From Tissierella sp. MB52-C2 (lineage in GTDB: Bacteria > Bacillota > Clostridia > Tissierellales > Tissierellaceae): a DNA stretch of 64,000 bases. The DNA lies in the NCBI RefSeq assembly GCF_030931715.1, contig NZ_CP133261.1, positions 2,644,643 through 2,708,642 on the forward strand. The letters run 5' to 3'. Positions within the stretch are counted from its first letter, which is position 1. Every line of letters starts with the position of its first letter. Positions 1 to 7,640 of this stretch are shown piece by piece. Made by a program: the position numbers and the translations under genes. The notes under the pieces were generated by a model. The model was not told the DNA's origin and ran no database searches. It saw nothing but the letters and a program-made list of their open reading frames with translations.

Positions 1-307
1 TGAATGGTATTATTTCAACACGTTTTGTCTGAATAATACATACTGCAATACCATCCCAATCCGTTATTATGCTGTAATCACCTTCATTTGGTGTAGGCTC
101 CCCTTCCCATTCATATACCCATAATGAGGATGCCGTAGCTTTCTTCTTACCTTCTAAAACTAATTTTGCTAATTTGTTTGCTGCACCTTCCGTTATTTCA
201 AAATGCCATGATACATATTCTTTCTCAGTAGTATCAATAGATTCTCCAATTGATTCTAAATATCTCTCCCACATAACAATCACTGAATTATGTTCTGTTT
301 TCTTCAT
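1..307 (-). CDS. ASCH domain protein (DUF984-type), 3' end off window
   Basis: About 102 residues are visible, from an ATG at 307 preceded by GGAG seven bases upstream; the C-terminus lies beyond position 1. The residues WHFEIT, the block KKKATASSLW and ITDWDG are typical of the DUF984 branch of ASCH domains, a PUA-like fold thought to bind RNA or nucleotides. Exact substrate is unknown. A decayed second ASCH gene lies at 9158-9355. Family assignment is from motif recognition only. Confidence 0.75.
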   Translation of the reverse strand, partial: MKKTEHNSVIVMWERYLESIGESIDTTEKEYVSWHFEITEGAANKLAKLVLEGKKKATASSLWVYEWEGEPTPNEGDYSIITDWDGIAVCIIQTKRVEIIPF

Positions 308-381
308 ATTTAATCTCCTTTACATGATGTCTTGTATAATTTTTACTTCTATAGCTTAAAATAAATGAATTCTGATCATAG

Positions 382-654
382 TCATTTAATTACTTTTCTA
401 GTAAAAAACAAATATAAAACTCCAACTATTGAAAGCAATAAAAATATAACAGTAAAAACATATGGAGATAGTCTCCATGTTATATAAATAGCTGTTGGTC
501 CATCAGCACCACCTATAATCCCTATAGAGCTTACTTTACCTACTTCGTTATTTAGTCTGTATGATAAATACATAAATCCTATACTAATAATAGTTATTAC
601 CACAGCAATAACAGTAAATATAGTAATTAATTTTCGTAATCCTTGTTCTTTCAA
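382..654 (-). CDS. Small two-TM protein carrying an OadB-like GGADGPTAI motif
   Basis: A 90-residue protein with two hydrophobic helices (about residues 9-31 and 65-86). Between them is SIGIIGGADGPTAIYIT, which matches the signature segment of the beta subunit of sodium-translocating decarboxylases (OadB/GcdB). A real beta subunit is about 370-430 residues, so this is a micro-protein with one motif, not a decarboxylase subunit. Start is TTG with GGAGGAG upstream. No alpha or gamma decarboxylase subunits are nearby. Function unknown. Confidence 0.65.
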   Translation of the reverse strand: MKEQGLRKLITIFTVIAVVITIISIGFMYLSYRLNNEVGKVSSIGIIGGADGPTAIYITWRLSPYVFTVIFLLLSIVGVLYLFFTRKVIK

Positions 655-729
655 TCCTTTACTCCTCCTATATCATCATTTGTATGACATTTTGACATGA
701 TCTATAACTGACTTATAAATAGCCACAGT

Positions 730-1146
730 CTATATAGTCTTTCTCAATTCCAGCAATCCTTTGTTTAATACATTATCTACTCCATTTTTGTAGTCCTCAA
801 TAGAAGTCGCTTCATATATATGAGGTTTTACACCAATATTGATAAACTCTTTTCCATCTGGATATGTACAAAATCTAGTACATATAGCAAATCTTCTATT
901 AACTGGTAATTTCCCTAGTAGTAAAGTTCCAGTAGAACCATGGGATTCTTCTCCAATCATAATCCCTCTTTTTGCAACATCAATCATAATTAAAAAATCC
1001 TCTGCAGCGGAACTTGTATTTCGTGAAGATAGAATTATTAATGGCTGTGTTAAATGGATGGGACGATTCCCTATAATGAAATTATCTAATTTTTCCTCAA
1101 AATATTGATTACTTTTGACCTTTATGTTAAAGATCTTCTTTTTCAA
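730..1146 (-). pseudogene. C-terminal fragment of an S41-family peptidase
   Basis: The 138 residues match only the C-terminal catalytic part of S41 (tail-specific/tricorn-like) proteases: ILSSRNTSSAAEDF contains the probable nucleophile serine, followed by GIMIGEESHGSTG. Full-length family members are about 350-450 residues and carry an N-terminal helical or PDZ region that is absent. The reading frame overlaps the end of the DUF4177 gene upstream by 20 bases, so its 5' part was probably replaced by that gene. Most likely a remnant; expression as a truncated protein cannot be excluded. Confidence 0.7.
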
Positions 1147-1309
1147 ATACTAAATCAAAATTCTTAATAACCCCATGTCCATTAGATCTTGTAGGAATAG
1201 CAGTAACAAATCTCCATCCTTCCTTACTGTATTTGTCAATTAGCTCCCTATGATTTCCTTCTCTCATTATCCCTGTTGCCTGTGCCTCAATATAAATATA
1301 TTTATACAT
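1127..1309 (-). CDS. DUF4177 domain protein
   Basis: A 60-residue protein with the DUF4177 pattern: an N-terminal MYKYIYIEA strand, then LIDKYSKEGWRFV and a C-terminal strand ending FDLVFEKE. ATG start with GAGG upstream. The family is small, soluble and of unknown function. Its 3' end overlaps the S41 peptidase fragment. Confidence 0.7.
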   Translation of the reverse strand: MYKYIYIEAQATGIMREGNHRELIDKYSKEGWRFVTAIPTRSNGHGVIKNFDLVFEKEDL

Positions 1310-1365
1310 TTCATCATATCCTCTCTTTATAAATTATTTAAGTTTCAGAATCAATATCTTTTACA

Positions 1366-1785
1366 TTAAACTATATTATTTCTTATTTCATTAAAAAACG
1401 TTTCCATATATTCTAATCTATTTATAGCAATTTCTTTAGCCTTTCTCGTAAACAACCTATCAGGAATTTTTTTAAGCTTTAATTCGTATTCTATATCTGG
1501 TGAATGTTTCGACCCATCATTTATTCTTCCATTATCAATAATGTTTTCTTTAATATACTCATCAATTAAAACATCAGAATAAATCTTTTGATTGTGTTTC
1601 CCTGCAATTATATATAACCTTGCTATACCAACAGTGCCTAGTACATCAAGCTTATCTGCATCTTGTTCATGTCTCGCTAACTCTAAGGATGTTTTATACA
1701 CTCTCATAACATGATTAATATCATGGGACGAACTAGACAATTCCTTTATTAATATTTTTTTAATAGACTCATATTTATCATTCAT
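1366..1785 (-). pseudogene. HD-domain phosphohydrolase with catalytic core deleted in frame
   Basis: The N-terminus (SSHDINHVMRVYKTSLELARHE) matches the first helices of a YedJ/YfdR-like HD hydrolase. The rest, from DADKLDVLG through KIPDRLFTRKAKEIA, matches the C-terminal half. Such proteins are about 210-220 residues; this one is 139. The missing 75 or so residues are those carrying the HD motif (LLHDI...) and the next metal-binding histidines. The join at residues 39-40 keeps the frame. The product should be catalytically dead. Comparison with the family length is from memory. Confidence 0.7.
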
Positions 1786-1895
1786 TTTTCTTTGCTTACT
1801 TTAAAATAATATAAATTTCACTGACAGATTCTCTATACTGTCTTTCCCCTATACATTAGTACATACTCTACGATTCAGCCTTAAATATATTTCTC

Positions 1896-2009
1896 TTATT
1901 TACTAAAATAGCCAAAATCATTTAGGTTATGTATTATAATTCCAGTCCATATCTTTCCTGTCTTATATATGCTTATAGCACAGATTAATCCAAGAAAAAA
2001 ACAAGCCAT
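1896..2009 (-). pseudogene. C-terminal remnant of a CPBP (CAAX-type) membrane protease
   Basis: A 37-codon frame reads FFLGLICAISIYKTGKIW followed by IIIHNLNDFG. This pattern (hydrophobic helix, Y-KTG-W, then HxxxD/N) is the last conserved motif of the CPBP/Abi intramembrane protease family. Everything upstream of the motif is missing. Non-functional relic between the HD pseudogene and a GNAT gene. Confidence 0.5.
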
Positions 2010-2031
2010 ATATTCAACCTCTTTCATCTAC

Positions 2032-2574
2032 CTATCTTTGTTTTCTATCTAAATACTCTTCTCTCATTACAGAATAACAAACATCATCATAAATCCTTCC
2101 ATCATATATTTTACTAGCAAATCTTAAAGTCCCCTCATATTGAAACCCGCTTTTTTCAATTACTCTTTTCGATTGAATATTAAAAGGGTAATGGTAGCAG
2201 GAAATTATCTCGCAATTCTCTTCGTCAAATAAGTATCTTATTACTTCTTTTACAACCTCACACATAATTCCCTGCCCCCAGTAATCCTCTGAAAGTACAT
2301 ATCCAATCATCTTTCCATTAACTCCTCGTCTCTTCTCATCACTATGAGCGCCTATTGAACCTATTACCTTATTATTAGCTTTATATTCAATTGCCCATAC
2401 TTCCCCTTTTTCTATGAATGATTGTAGTATTTTCATTGAGACATCTTGGTTCTCATGAGGCTTCCATCCTGCACTTGGCCCTATATTAGGATTTTTTGCA
2501 TATTCATAAAAATCATCTATATCATCTATTTTCCATGTCCTAAGAATAGTTCTTTCAGTTTCTAGTGTTTTCAC
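2032..2574 (-). CDS. GNAT N-acetyltransferase, RimJ/RimL type
   Basis: The 180-residue protein begins LETERTILRTW, the usual RimJ/RimL opening. The acetyl-CoA loop is YWGQGIMCEVV (about residues 98-108), and NIQSKRVIEKSGF is the late GNAT motif B. Family members acetylate the alpha-amino group of proteins or small amines; the substrate here is unknown. The GTG start overlaps the stop of the upstream methyltransferase (TAGTG), with GGAGG 10 bases before it, so the two are translationally coupled. Confidence 0.88.
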   Translation of the reverse strand: MKTLETERTILRTWKIDDIDDFYEYAKNPNIGPSAGWKPHENQDVSMKILQSFIEKGEVWAIEYKANNKVIGSIGAHSDEKRRGVNGKMIGYVLSEDYWGQGIMCEVVKEVIRYLFDEENCEIISCYHYPFNIQSKRVIEKSGFQYEGTLRFASKIYDGRIYDDVCYSVMREEYLDRKQR

Positions 2575-3359
2575 TATTTATTACCTCCTAGTTTCTTGCA
2601 TACAAAAATTAGTTCCCTGCCATTTTCAATATTGCTTTTATCATACCAACCATATTCTTCCTCTATGGCAAACCCAGCCTCTTTTAAATATCTAACAATT
2701 TGATCATAGTAATAATACTTTAGTTTTAAATGTTCCTCTAATCTTTTCATATTTCCATTACTATCTGTAATTTCGAAGGCATAATGGGGATAAATAATCT
2801 GGTTTACTGTATCAATTTTATCACCCCAATGTTTCTTTACAATTTTATGGCATCTGTTGTCATCATTAACTTCCCATTGAACTACCTCATCATAGCACCA
2901 AGTTTCATCTAATTCTTTATAAGGTCTAAATACATTTAATATAAAAAAACCTTTATCTGATAAATGCTTCTTAATACAATTTAAACAGTTTATTATATCT
3001 TCATCTTCAGTTAATGATTGGAATGCTCTAAAGGGTGCAATAATCAATTTGTATTTTTTCCTTAAATTAAACTCAGCCATATTTCCCTTTACTAAAGTGA
3101 TATTATCTTTGTAAGGGCTATTTTTTAATTTTTCTCTAAAGATTTCAAGCATAGTATCTGATAAATCCAGTCCCGTAATCTCAAATCCAGCTTCTGCTAA
3201 CCTCAGGGCTACTCTTCCAGTACCACAGCCTAATTCTAGTACCTCTCCGCCTAATTTTGACGCATATTCTTTATAAAAATCTATATCATCAGTCAAATTA
3301 TCTCTATCGTCATAGTCGTATAGCCATGCCGTATTTTCATAAATATTTCCTAACTCCAT
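2574..3359 (-). CDS. Class I SAM-dependent methyltransferase
   Basis: A 261-residue Rossmann methyltransferase. Motif I is VLELGCGTGRVALRL (about residues 40-54), followed by the acidic strand end GLDLSD. IIAPFRAFQSL and FILNVFRPY follow as motifs II-III regions. Substrate unknown. ATG start with GGAG upstream. Its 3' end overlaps the RimL-like GNAT gene. A fragment resembling the 5' end of this gene is present at 13551-13600. Confidence 0.88.
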   Translation of the reverse strand: MELGNIYENTAWLYDYDDRDNLTDDIDFYKEYASKLGGEVLELGCGTGRVALRLAEAGFEITGLDLSDTMLEIFREKLKNSPYKDNITLVKGNMAEFNLRKKYKLIIAPFRAFQSLTEDEDIINCLNCIKKHLSDKGFFILNVFRPYKELDETWCYDEVVQWEVNDDNRCHKIVKKHWGDKIDTVNQIIYPHYAFEITDSNGNMKRLEEHLKLKYYYYDQIVRYLKEAGFAIEEEYGWYDKSNIENGRELIFVCKKLGGNK

Positions 3360-3390
3360 AGCTTATCTCCTTATCAATAAATAATATTTT

Positions 3391-4185
3391 TTATTTATTT
3401 CTATTTCCCTCAATATTAAACCTTACTATCTTTTGAATTAGCTCTGCATCTAATTCTCTATCATTAGGTATTTGAATAGTACCATTGGAAGTCTTGTAGT
3501 TTTGAAGTCCTTCTATAAAGTTTTCAACTGCTTCTTCACCACAATATAGACCAATATGTTTTTTATGTGATGCAAAATGGATTATATTGCCCTTGAAGTA
3601 AAAAGTAGGCATACCCCAGCTAATTTTCTCTATCAATTCTGGTGATACATCTCGAATAATCTGTATAAGTTCCATAAGCTTAGGTTGAATTTCTTCAGAG
3701 CATGTCCCAATATATTCATCAATAGTTTTCATTTTTATATCCTTTTCCACTGATATCTCTCCCCTAAATTTAAAGTAAACCATTGTAGCAAGTATTATAC
3801 CAATTAAAGAAGCAACCATATCTTTGTTATCCCATATACCTAGTTTAAAAACCACATGTAAATATTCTATAATTGCAAAAACAAGTATATTTAATATATT
3901 GATTAACCATAAAAGTTTAGAATTATTGATTGTCTTAATATCCTTAAAATACATAGGAACCATATAAAAAATACCTATTAGTGTAAAAATAAAACTTGAT
4001 ATAAAATTTGGGGCAACCCATGCAAATAAGGTAATATACTTATTATCAAACTTATATAATTTATCTCTGAGTGTATATACTAAAATCAATAAAGTATATA
4101 TTAGAATCATTATTTTATTTAAGAAATTATATGGTTTTCTATTGAAATCTTTTTTATTTATATTTCCTACCTTAGATTTATGCAT
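3391..4185 (-). CDS. Membrane domain fused to a DUF1801 (YdhG-like) domain
   Basis: Residues 20-140 contain about four transmembrane helices with a VanZ-like WDNKDMVASLIG segment. Residues 150-260 are a DUF1801/YdhG domain: MKTIDEYIGTCSEEI, ISWGMPTFYFKG and HIGLYCGEEAVENF. DUF1801 proteins usually stand alone at 115-140 residues and start exactly at a sequence like MKTIDEYI. Here an AAAGGAT stretch still sits before that internal ATG, so this may be a recent in-frame fusion, or the domain may also be translated separately. ATG start with AAGGAG upstream. Confidence 0.7.
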   Translation of the reverse strand: MHKSKVGNINKKDFNRKPYNFLNKIMILIYTLLILVYTLRDKLYKFDNKYITLFAWVAPNFISSFIFTLIGIFYMVPMYFKDIKTINNSKLLWLINILNILVFAIIEYLHVVFKLGIWDNKDMVASLIGIILATMVYFKFRGEISVEKDIKMKTIDEYIGTCSEEIQPKLMELIQIIRDVSPELIEKISWGMPTFYFKGNIIHFASHKKHIGLYCGEEAVENFIEGLQNYKTSNGTIQIPNDRELDAELIQKIVRFNIEGNRNK

Positions 4186-4199
4186 TATAATCTAACTCC

Positions 4200-4337
4200 T
4201 TATACGTATGGTTTAACAAATGCAATATCTGACAAACTAATTATACACCCTATTATGATTCCTCCAACTACATCTCCTACATTTAATAAATTAAAGACTA
4301 TAGCGCTTAAAAAAATACAGGTAATAGCAACATCCAT
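4200..4337 (-). CDS. Small hydrophobic ORF, possibly a remnant
   Basis: A 45-codon frame (ATG at 4337) encodes one or two hydrophobic segments: AITCIFLSAIVFNLL and GGIIIGCIISLSDIAF. It lies 14 bases before the membrane-DUF1801 fusion gene. An in-frame stop directly precedes the ATG, and a short open stretch (FEKIPQRMEGKIYL) runs into that stop. It could be the tail of a larger broken membrane gene. No family recognised. Confidence 0.3.
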   Translation of the reverse strand: MDVAITCIFLSAIVFNLLNVGDVVGGIIIGCIISLSDIAFVKPYV

Positions 4338-4486
4338 TTATAAATATATTTTTCCTTCCATTCTTTGGGGTATTTTTTCAAATATTAAAAACAACTGTGG
4401 TTTTGTTTTTTGTAACTAAGTAAATATCCTACCAAAGATAATCGTTGAAATTGCTAAGGTCGCAGTAAAGAATACAATAAGGTCTT

Positions 4487-4660
4487 TATTTGAAATACTA
4501 TACCTTGTGAACCTCTCATGAATAAAGTCACGAGCTCCTAACATTACTATTAGAGTTTCCTGCTTCTCGGATCGACCTTAATGCATCGCATTCTCCACAG
4601 GCGTTAATTCGGATAGTTCCTACCCTATCTTTATTCTTTACTATGCTATTATTCTCAGTC
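4487..4660 (-). ncRNA. Candidate omega RNA (reRNA) of the tnpB element, with guide at 4487-4506
   Basis: TnpB nucleases use an RNA made from the 3' end of tnpB and the element's right end; its last bases outside the element act as guide. Here the sequence after the tnpB stop is GC-richer than its surroundings, conserved-looking and structured, and reads to GAGAGGTTCAC at about 4507, which I take as the right end. The next 20 bases (4506 down to 4487) would be the guide. The 5' limit and the exact boundary are estimates. Confidence 0.5.
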
Positions 4661-5762
4661 CTTCTTTTAGTATGTTTTTGCTTGCATTTATATCTCTGTC
4701 GTGTTCTGTTCCACAATTCTCACATATCCATTCTCTGATTGATAAATCTTTTGTCTCTACATTCTTGTATTCACACTCTGAACATAATTGACTGGATGGA
4801 TAGTATCTGTCTATTTTTATATAGGTTCTTCCATACCAATTGGCTTTATATTCTAGTTGTCTGGTAAATTCTGTCCAACTTACATCTGATATTGCTTTAG
4901 CTAGTTTGTGATTCTTCACTAATCCTCTTACATTAATATCTTCACTGACTATTACTTGGTTTTCGTTTACTATCTGTGAAGACAGCTTATGTAAGAAGTC
5001 TTTTCTGGTGTTTTTTATATTCTCATGAAGTTTGGCTACTTTTTTTCTTATTTTGTTCCTATTTTTACTGTCTTTTTGCTTCTTTGCTAATTGCCTCTGT
5101 AGTTTCGCTAACTTCCTTTCATTCTTATGTAGATTCTTCGGATTGGGGATTTTGTTTCCATTACTGTCTATTAAAAATTCTCTAATTCCTAAATCGAATC
5201 CTATGACTTTATTTGTTTTTGGTAATTCTTTCATCTGTGTATCCACTAGTATGCTTACAAAGTATCTACCACTTGGATTTTGTGTGATTGTTGCTGATTT
5301 GATTTTTCCATCAAATTCTCTATGTACTTTGGTTTCTATCCATTTTAATTTTGGTAGCTTTACTCTGTTCTCTATAAAGTCTACTTCTATATTATTGTTT
5401 GTAAAATTTGTTGTATAACTAAATCTATTGCTATGTTTACTTTTGAATTTAGGAAATCCTATTTTGTCACTTCCTTGTTTTATTCTTCTAAAAAAATTCT
5501 GATATGCTACATCTAAATTGTAAATAGCATTTGTTAGGGCAAACTTATCTACATCTTTCAGCCATATAAATTCTTTCTTTAATTCTCTGTTTAGATGGTT
5601 GTTGCAATCTATTTTTGATAATGATTTCCATCCTTTTTCATATCCTTTTATCTTTTTATCTAGGTAATAATTGTAGACAAATCTAGTACATCCAAAGGTC
5701 TTTGCTAATTGTTCTTTTTGAATTTGATTGGGATATATTCTATATTTATATGCTCTTAGCAT
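4641..5762 (-). CDS. tnpB: TnpB, RNA-guided nuclease of IS200/IS605 family
   Basis: At 373 residues this is a full-length TnpB. It has the N-terminal AYKYRIYPN helix-turn-helix region, then a RuvC-like nuclease with all three acidic residues: D in IGFDLGIREF (about 190), E in VIVSEDINVRGL (about 275) and D in EHDRDINASKN (about 358). The zinc finger CSEC...CENCG lies at about 318-340. It should therefore be active. TnpB cuts DNA at a target-adjacent motif using an RNA from the element's right end, which favours retention of the element. Confidence 0.95.
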   Translation of the reverse strand: MLRAYKYRIYPNQIQKEQLAKTFGCTRFVYNYYLDKKIKGYEKGWKSLSKIDCNNHLNRELKKEFIWLKDVDKFALTNAIYNLDVAYQNFFRRIKQGSDKIGFPKFKSKHSNRFSYTTNFTNNNIEVDFIENRVKLPKLKWIETKVHREFDGKIKSATITQNPSGRYFVSILVDTQMKELPKTNKVIGFDLGIREFLIDSNGNKIPNPKNLHKNERKLAKLQRQLAKKQKDSKNRNKIRKKVAKLHENIKNTRKDFLHKLSSQIVNENQVIVSEDINVRGLVKNHKLAKAISDVSWTEFTRQLEYKANWYGRTYIKIDRYYPSSQLCSECEYKNVETKDLSIREWICENCGTEHDRDINASKNILKEGLRIIA

Positions 5763-5849
5763 ATAGTTTCCCTCCCTATTTTATCTTTTGACTTCTTATG
5801 TACTCTCTATTTCTTTAAGATCATGTTCTACTTCTCCTTGTAATATCTT

Positions 5850-5885
5850 ATGTCTATACTATGTGGTATTGGATAGTATAGACAT
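5850..5885. repeat. 13-bp perfect inverted repeat upstream of tnpB
   Basis: ATGTCTATACTAT at 5850-5862 pairs with its exact complement at 5873-5885 across a 10-base loop. It lies in the leader of tnpB, inside the element's left end. It could form an mRNA hairpin limiting tnpB expression or a structural feature of the left end. No U-run follows on the tnpB strand. Confidence 0.6.
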
Positions 5886-6001
5886 AGCCTCTTCCATAAG
5901 TAGCTTTTCCCATATGTCACCTTCCTCATAGAGCGGATAACATAGGTAATCTACTAACGCTAATGTTTTAGCTCTCTATGTTTTTATTCTAGTCAACATA
6001 T

Positions 6002-6045
6002 GTCGTCACTAAATCACGACTTAAGTCACAAGAATGCGTGACGAC
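6002..6045. repeat. Left-end stem-loop of the tnpB element
   Basis: GTCGTCAC at 6002-6009 pairs with GTGACGAC at 6038-6045. The 28-base loop carries a smaller partial copy of the same motif (AATCACGAC). Imperfect subterminal hairpins of this kind are what TnpA recognises at IS200/IS605 ends. The true left tip should be a few to a few tens of bases outside it. Confidence 0.5.
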
Positions 6046-6135
6046 TTCTTCAAAAATCTATCCATTTACTAGTGATTATAAATCCTTGGTCTTCTATTTT
6101 TCATTTTGCCTCATTTTCCTGTATCTCTGTATACT

Positions 6136-6582
6136 CTACTTTAACCTTACTTCATATCGACAAGTTTTCCTGCTACCATCTTTATACATGGGATGCCATT
6201 CAGGTACATCTACTATTTCTAATAAATTTGCTCCACAATATTCACAGGTTTTTCTTGAAGCTATATTATCTGGATCACATGTAATAATAACAGTATCAAG
6301 CCCATGTCGTCTTGCTAGTTTAAAAAGTAATAAACAGGCCTTACCTGCATAGTAGTTACCTCTATATGGCTCATGAATTGTGTAACCAATATTTCCTCCA
6401 AATCTAGTGTTTATATTATGTCCTACTCGCAAATCACATTCTCCAACTTCTATTCCATCTGAACAACGACATATTTTAAAAATATAAGCTGGAACATACC
6501 TCTTATCAACATTTGCATCTACAGTTCTATTTAATTGTAAAAATATTTCTTCATTCATTAAATCTCCTGTATCCTGAAACAT
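6136..6582 (-). CDS. GNAT N-acetyltransferase
   Basis: A 148-residue GNAT. GYTIHEPYRGNYYAGKACLLL spans beta-4 and the acetyl-CoA loop, although the loop is not a canonical RGxGxG. VIITCDPDNIASRKTCEYCGA is the late motif, as in acetyltransferases resembling the gene at 23644. I chose the ATG at 6582 because GAGGTGG lies at proper distance; the in-frame GTG at 6591 overlaps that RBS. Substrate unknown. Confidence 0.85.
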   Translation of the reverse strand: MFQDTGDLMNEEIFLQLNRTVDANVDKRYVPAYIFKICRCSDGIEVGECDLRVGHNINTRFGGNIGYTIHEPYRGNYYAGKACLLLFKLARRHGLDTVIITCDPDNIASRKTCEYCGANLLEIVDVPEWHPMYKDGSRKTCRYEVRLK

Positions 6583-6668
6583 AATTTCCACCTCATCAAA
6601 TTCAAATTATAGTTTTAAAGTCTTTAGTAATTCATAAATATCACCTATATCTATATTCTGTGATTTAT

Positions 6669-7139
6669 TTATAAGTCTATACTTAATCTAATCATATCTC
6701 TACAGATGATACCATTTTCAATAATTTCTTCATCGTAATGTCTTATAAAAAAATCTTTATCTACACCTACAATACGAAATCCACATTTCTGATATAGTGA
6801 TAATTGTTGCAAACTTGAATTTCCAGTTCCAATTTCCAAAGTCATTGCTCCTTCTTCTTTTGATACAGATATAGCATGTAAGAGTAATCTTTTTCCTATT
6901 CCTTTACCTTGCATATCTTCTTTTACAGATATATTTACAATCTCCATAGTATTAGGTCTTGTTTTTATTAAAATATAAGTTCCGACTATTTTGTCTGTTC
7001 TATATATATAACAAATCCCTCTACTCAAATAATCTTCTATAGAATTTTTAGAAGGGTCAGCTAACAATAATAACTCTAAAGGTATAGCATCTGTATCATC
7101 TAATCTATCAATACTATATTCAAATTCTTCCATTGTCAT
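6669..7139 (-). CDS. GNAT N-acetyltransferase
   Basis: A 156-residue GNAT with the acetyl-CoA signature VKEDMQGKGIGKRLL (about residues 74-88) and the motif B sequence SLQQLSLYQKCGFRIV. ATG start with AAGGAG 12 bases upstream. Single gene with its own spacer on both sides. Substrate unknown. Confidence 0.88.
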   Translation of the reverse strand: MTMEEFEYSIDRLDDTDAIPLELLLLADPSKNSIEDYLSRGICYIYRTDKIVGTYILIKTRPNTMEIVNISVKEDMQGKGIGKRLLLHAISVSKEEGAMTLEIGTGNSSLQQLSLYQKCGFRIVGVDKDFFIRHYDEEIIENGIICRDMIRLSIDL

Positions 7140-7190
7140 TTGTCTATTTTTCTCCTTATTAAATTATTTTTTCAACATTCGATTTACCTG

Positions 7191-7610
7191 TTATATATAG
7201 GTTTCCTTAATCTTCTTAAATAAATATGGCTGAATCAAAGGATAGGTTAATTCTTCAGGCATAGTATCAAATAATCTAATCTCACCTATTTCAGAGTCTG
7301 GTAATTCATCAAGACTTTCTACTTGAGAGTAAAATAATTGTCCAAATGTTTCAACTCCATCCCTAGTTACTGAATACACACAAACTGGAATAATACTAAA
7401 TTCCTTCGCTCCTGTTTCTTCTTTTAATTCTCTTGAAGCAGTCAAATTAATGTCTTCACCGTCTTCTCTATGTCCACCTGGGATTTCCCAAGTTGCTCTT
7501 TCTCTATGTCTTACAAATATCCACCTTTCATTATATTTTGCTGCAATAACTGCAAACTTTAATTGACTATCTTCAACTTTATTTAATTCATAAAAGTTTA
7601 TCTTTAGCAT
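7191..7610 (-). CDS. Nudix hydrolase
   Basis: The 139-residue protein carries a complete Nudix box: GGHREDGEDINLTASRELKE then ETGA, matching GX5EX7REUXEEXGU. Such enzymes hydrolyse nucleoside diphosphate derivatives with Mg ions bound by the box glutamates; the substrate cannot be deduced. The ATG at 7610 has AGGTGA eight bases upstream and is preferred to the GTG at 7622. Confidence 0.88.
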   Translation of the reverse strand: MLKINFYELNKVEDSQLKFAVIAAKYNERWIFVRHRERATWEIPGGHREDGEDINLTASRELKEETGAKEFSIIPVCVYSVTRDGVETFGQLFYSQVESLDELPDSEIGEIRLFDTMPEELTYPLIQPYLFKKIKETYI

Positions 7611-7640
7611 CTTTATCATCACCTATAGTTATTTAATTTA

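Larger units (their letters stand above)
4507..6045 (-). mobile_element. IS200/IS605-type element with tnpB only (IS1341-like)
   Basis: The element contains an intact tnpB but no tnpA: no Y1 HUH transposase frame occurs on either side. The right end is placed near 4507 and the left end near the stem-loop at 6002-6045. It sits between accessory genes and interrupts no recognisable gene. It probably depends on a TnpA made elsewhere, or it is immobile. Boundaries are inferred from structure, not from comparison with an empty site. Confidence 0.7.

Noticed and set aside
382-654. Oxaloacetate decarboxylase beta subunit
   Set aside because: Only one motif is present in 90 residues, and no other decarboxylase subunits are nearby.
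4528-4716. A separate 62-residue gene at the end of tnpB
   Set aside because: It is out of frame with tnpB, overlaps its last codons, and coincides with the conserved right end/omega RNA, which explains its sequence.
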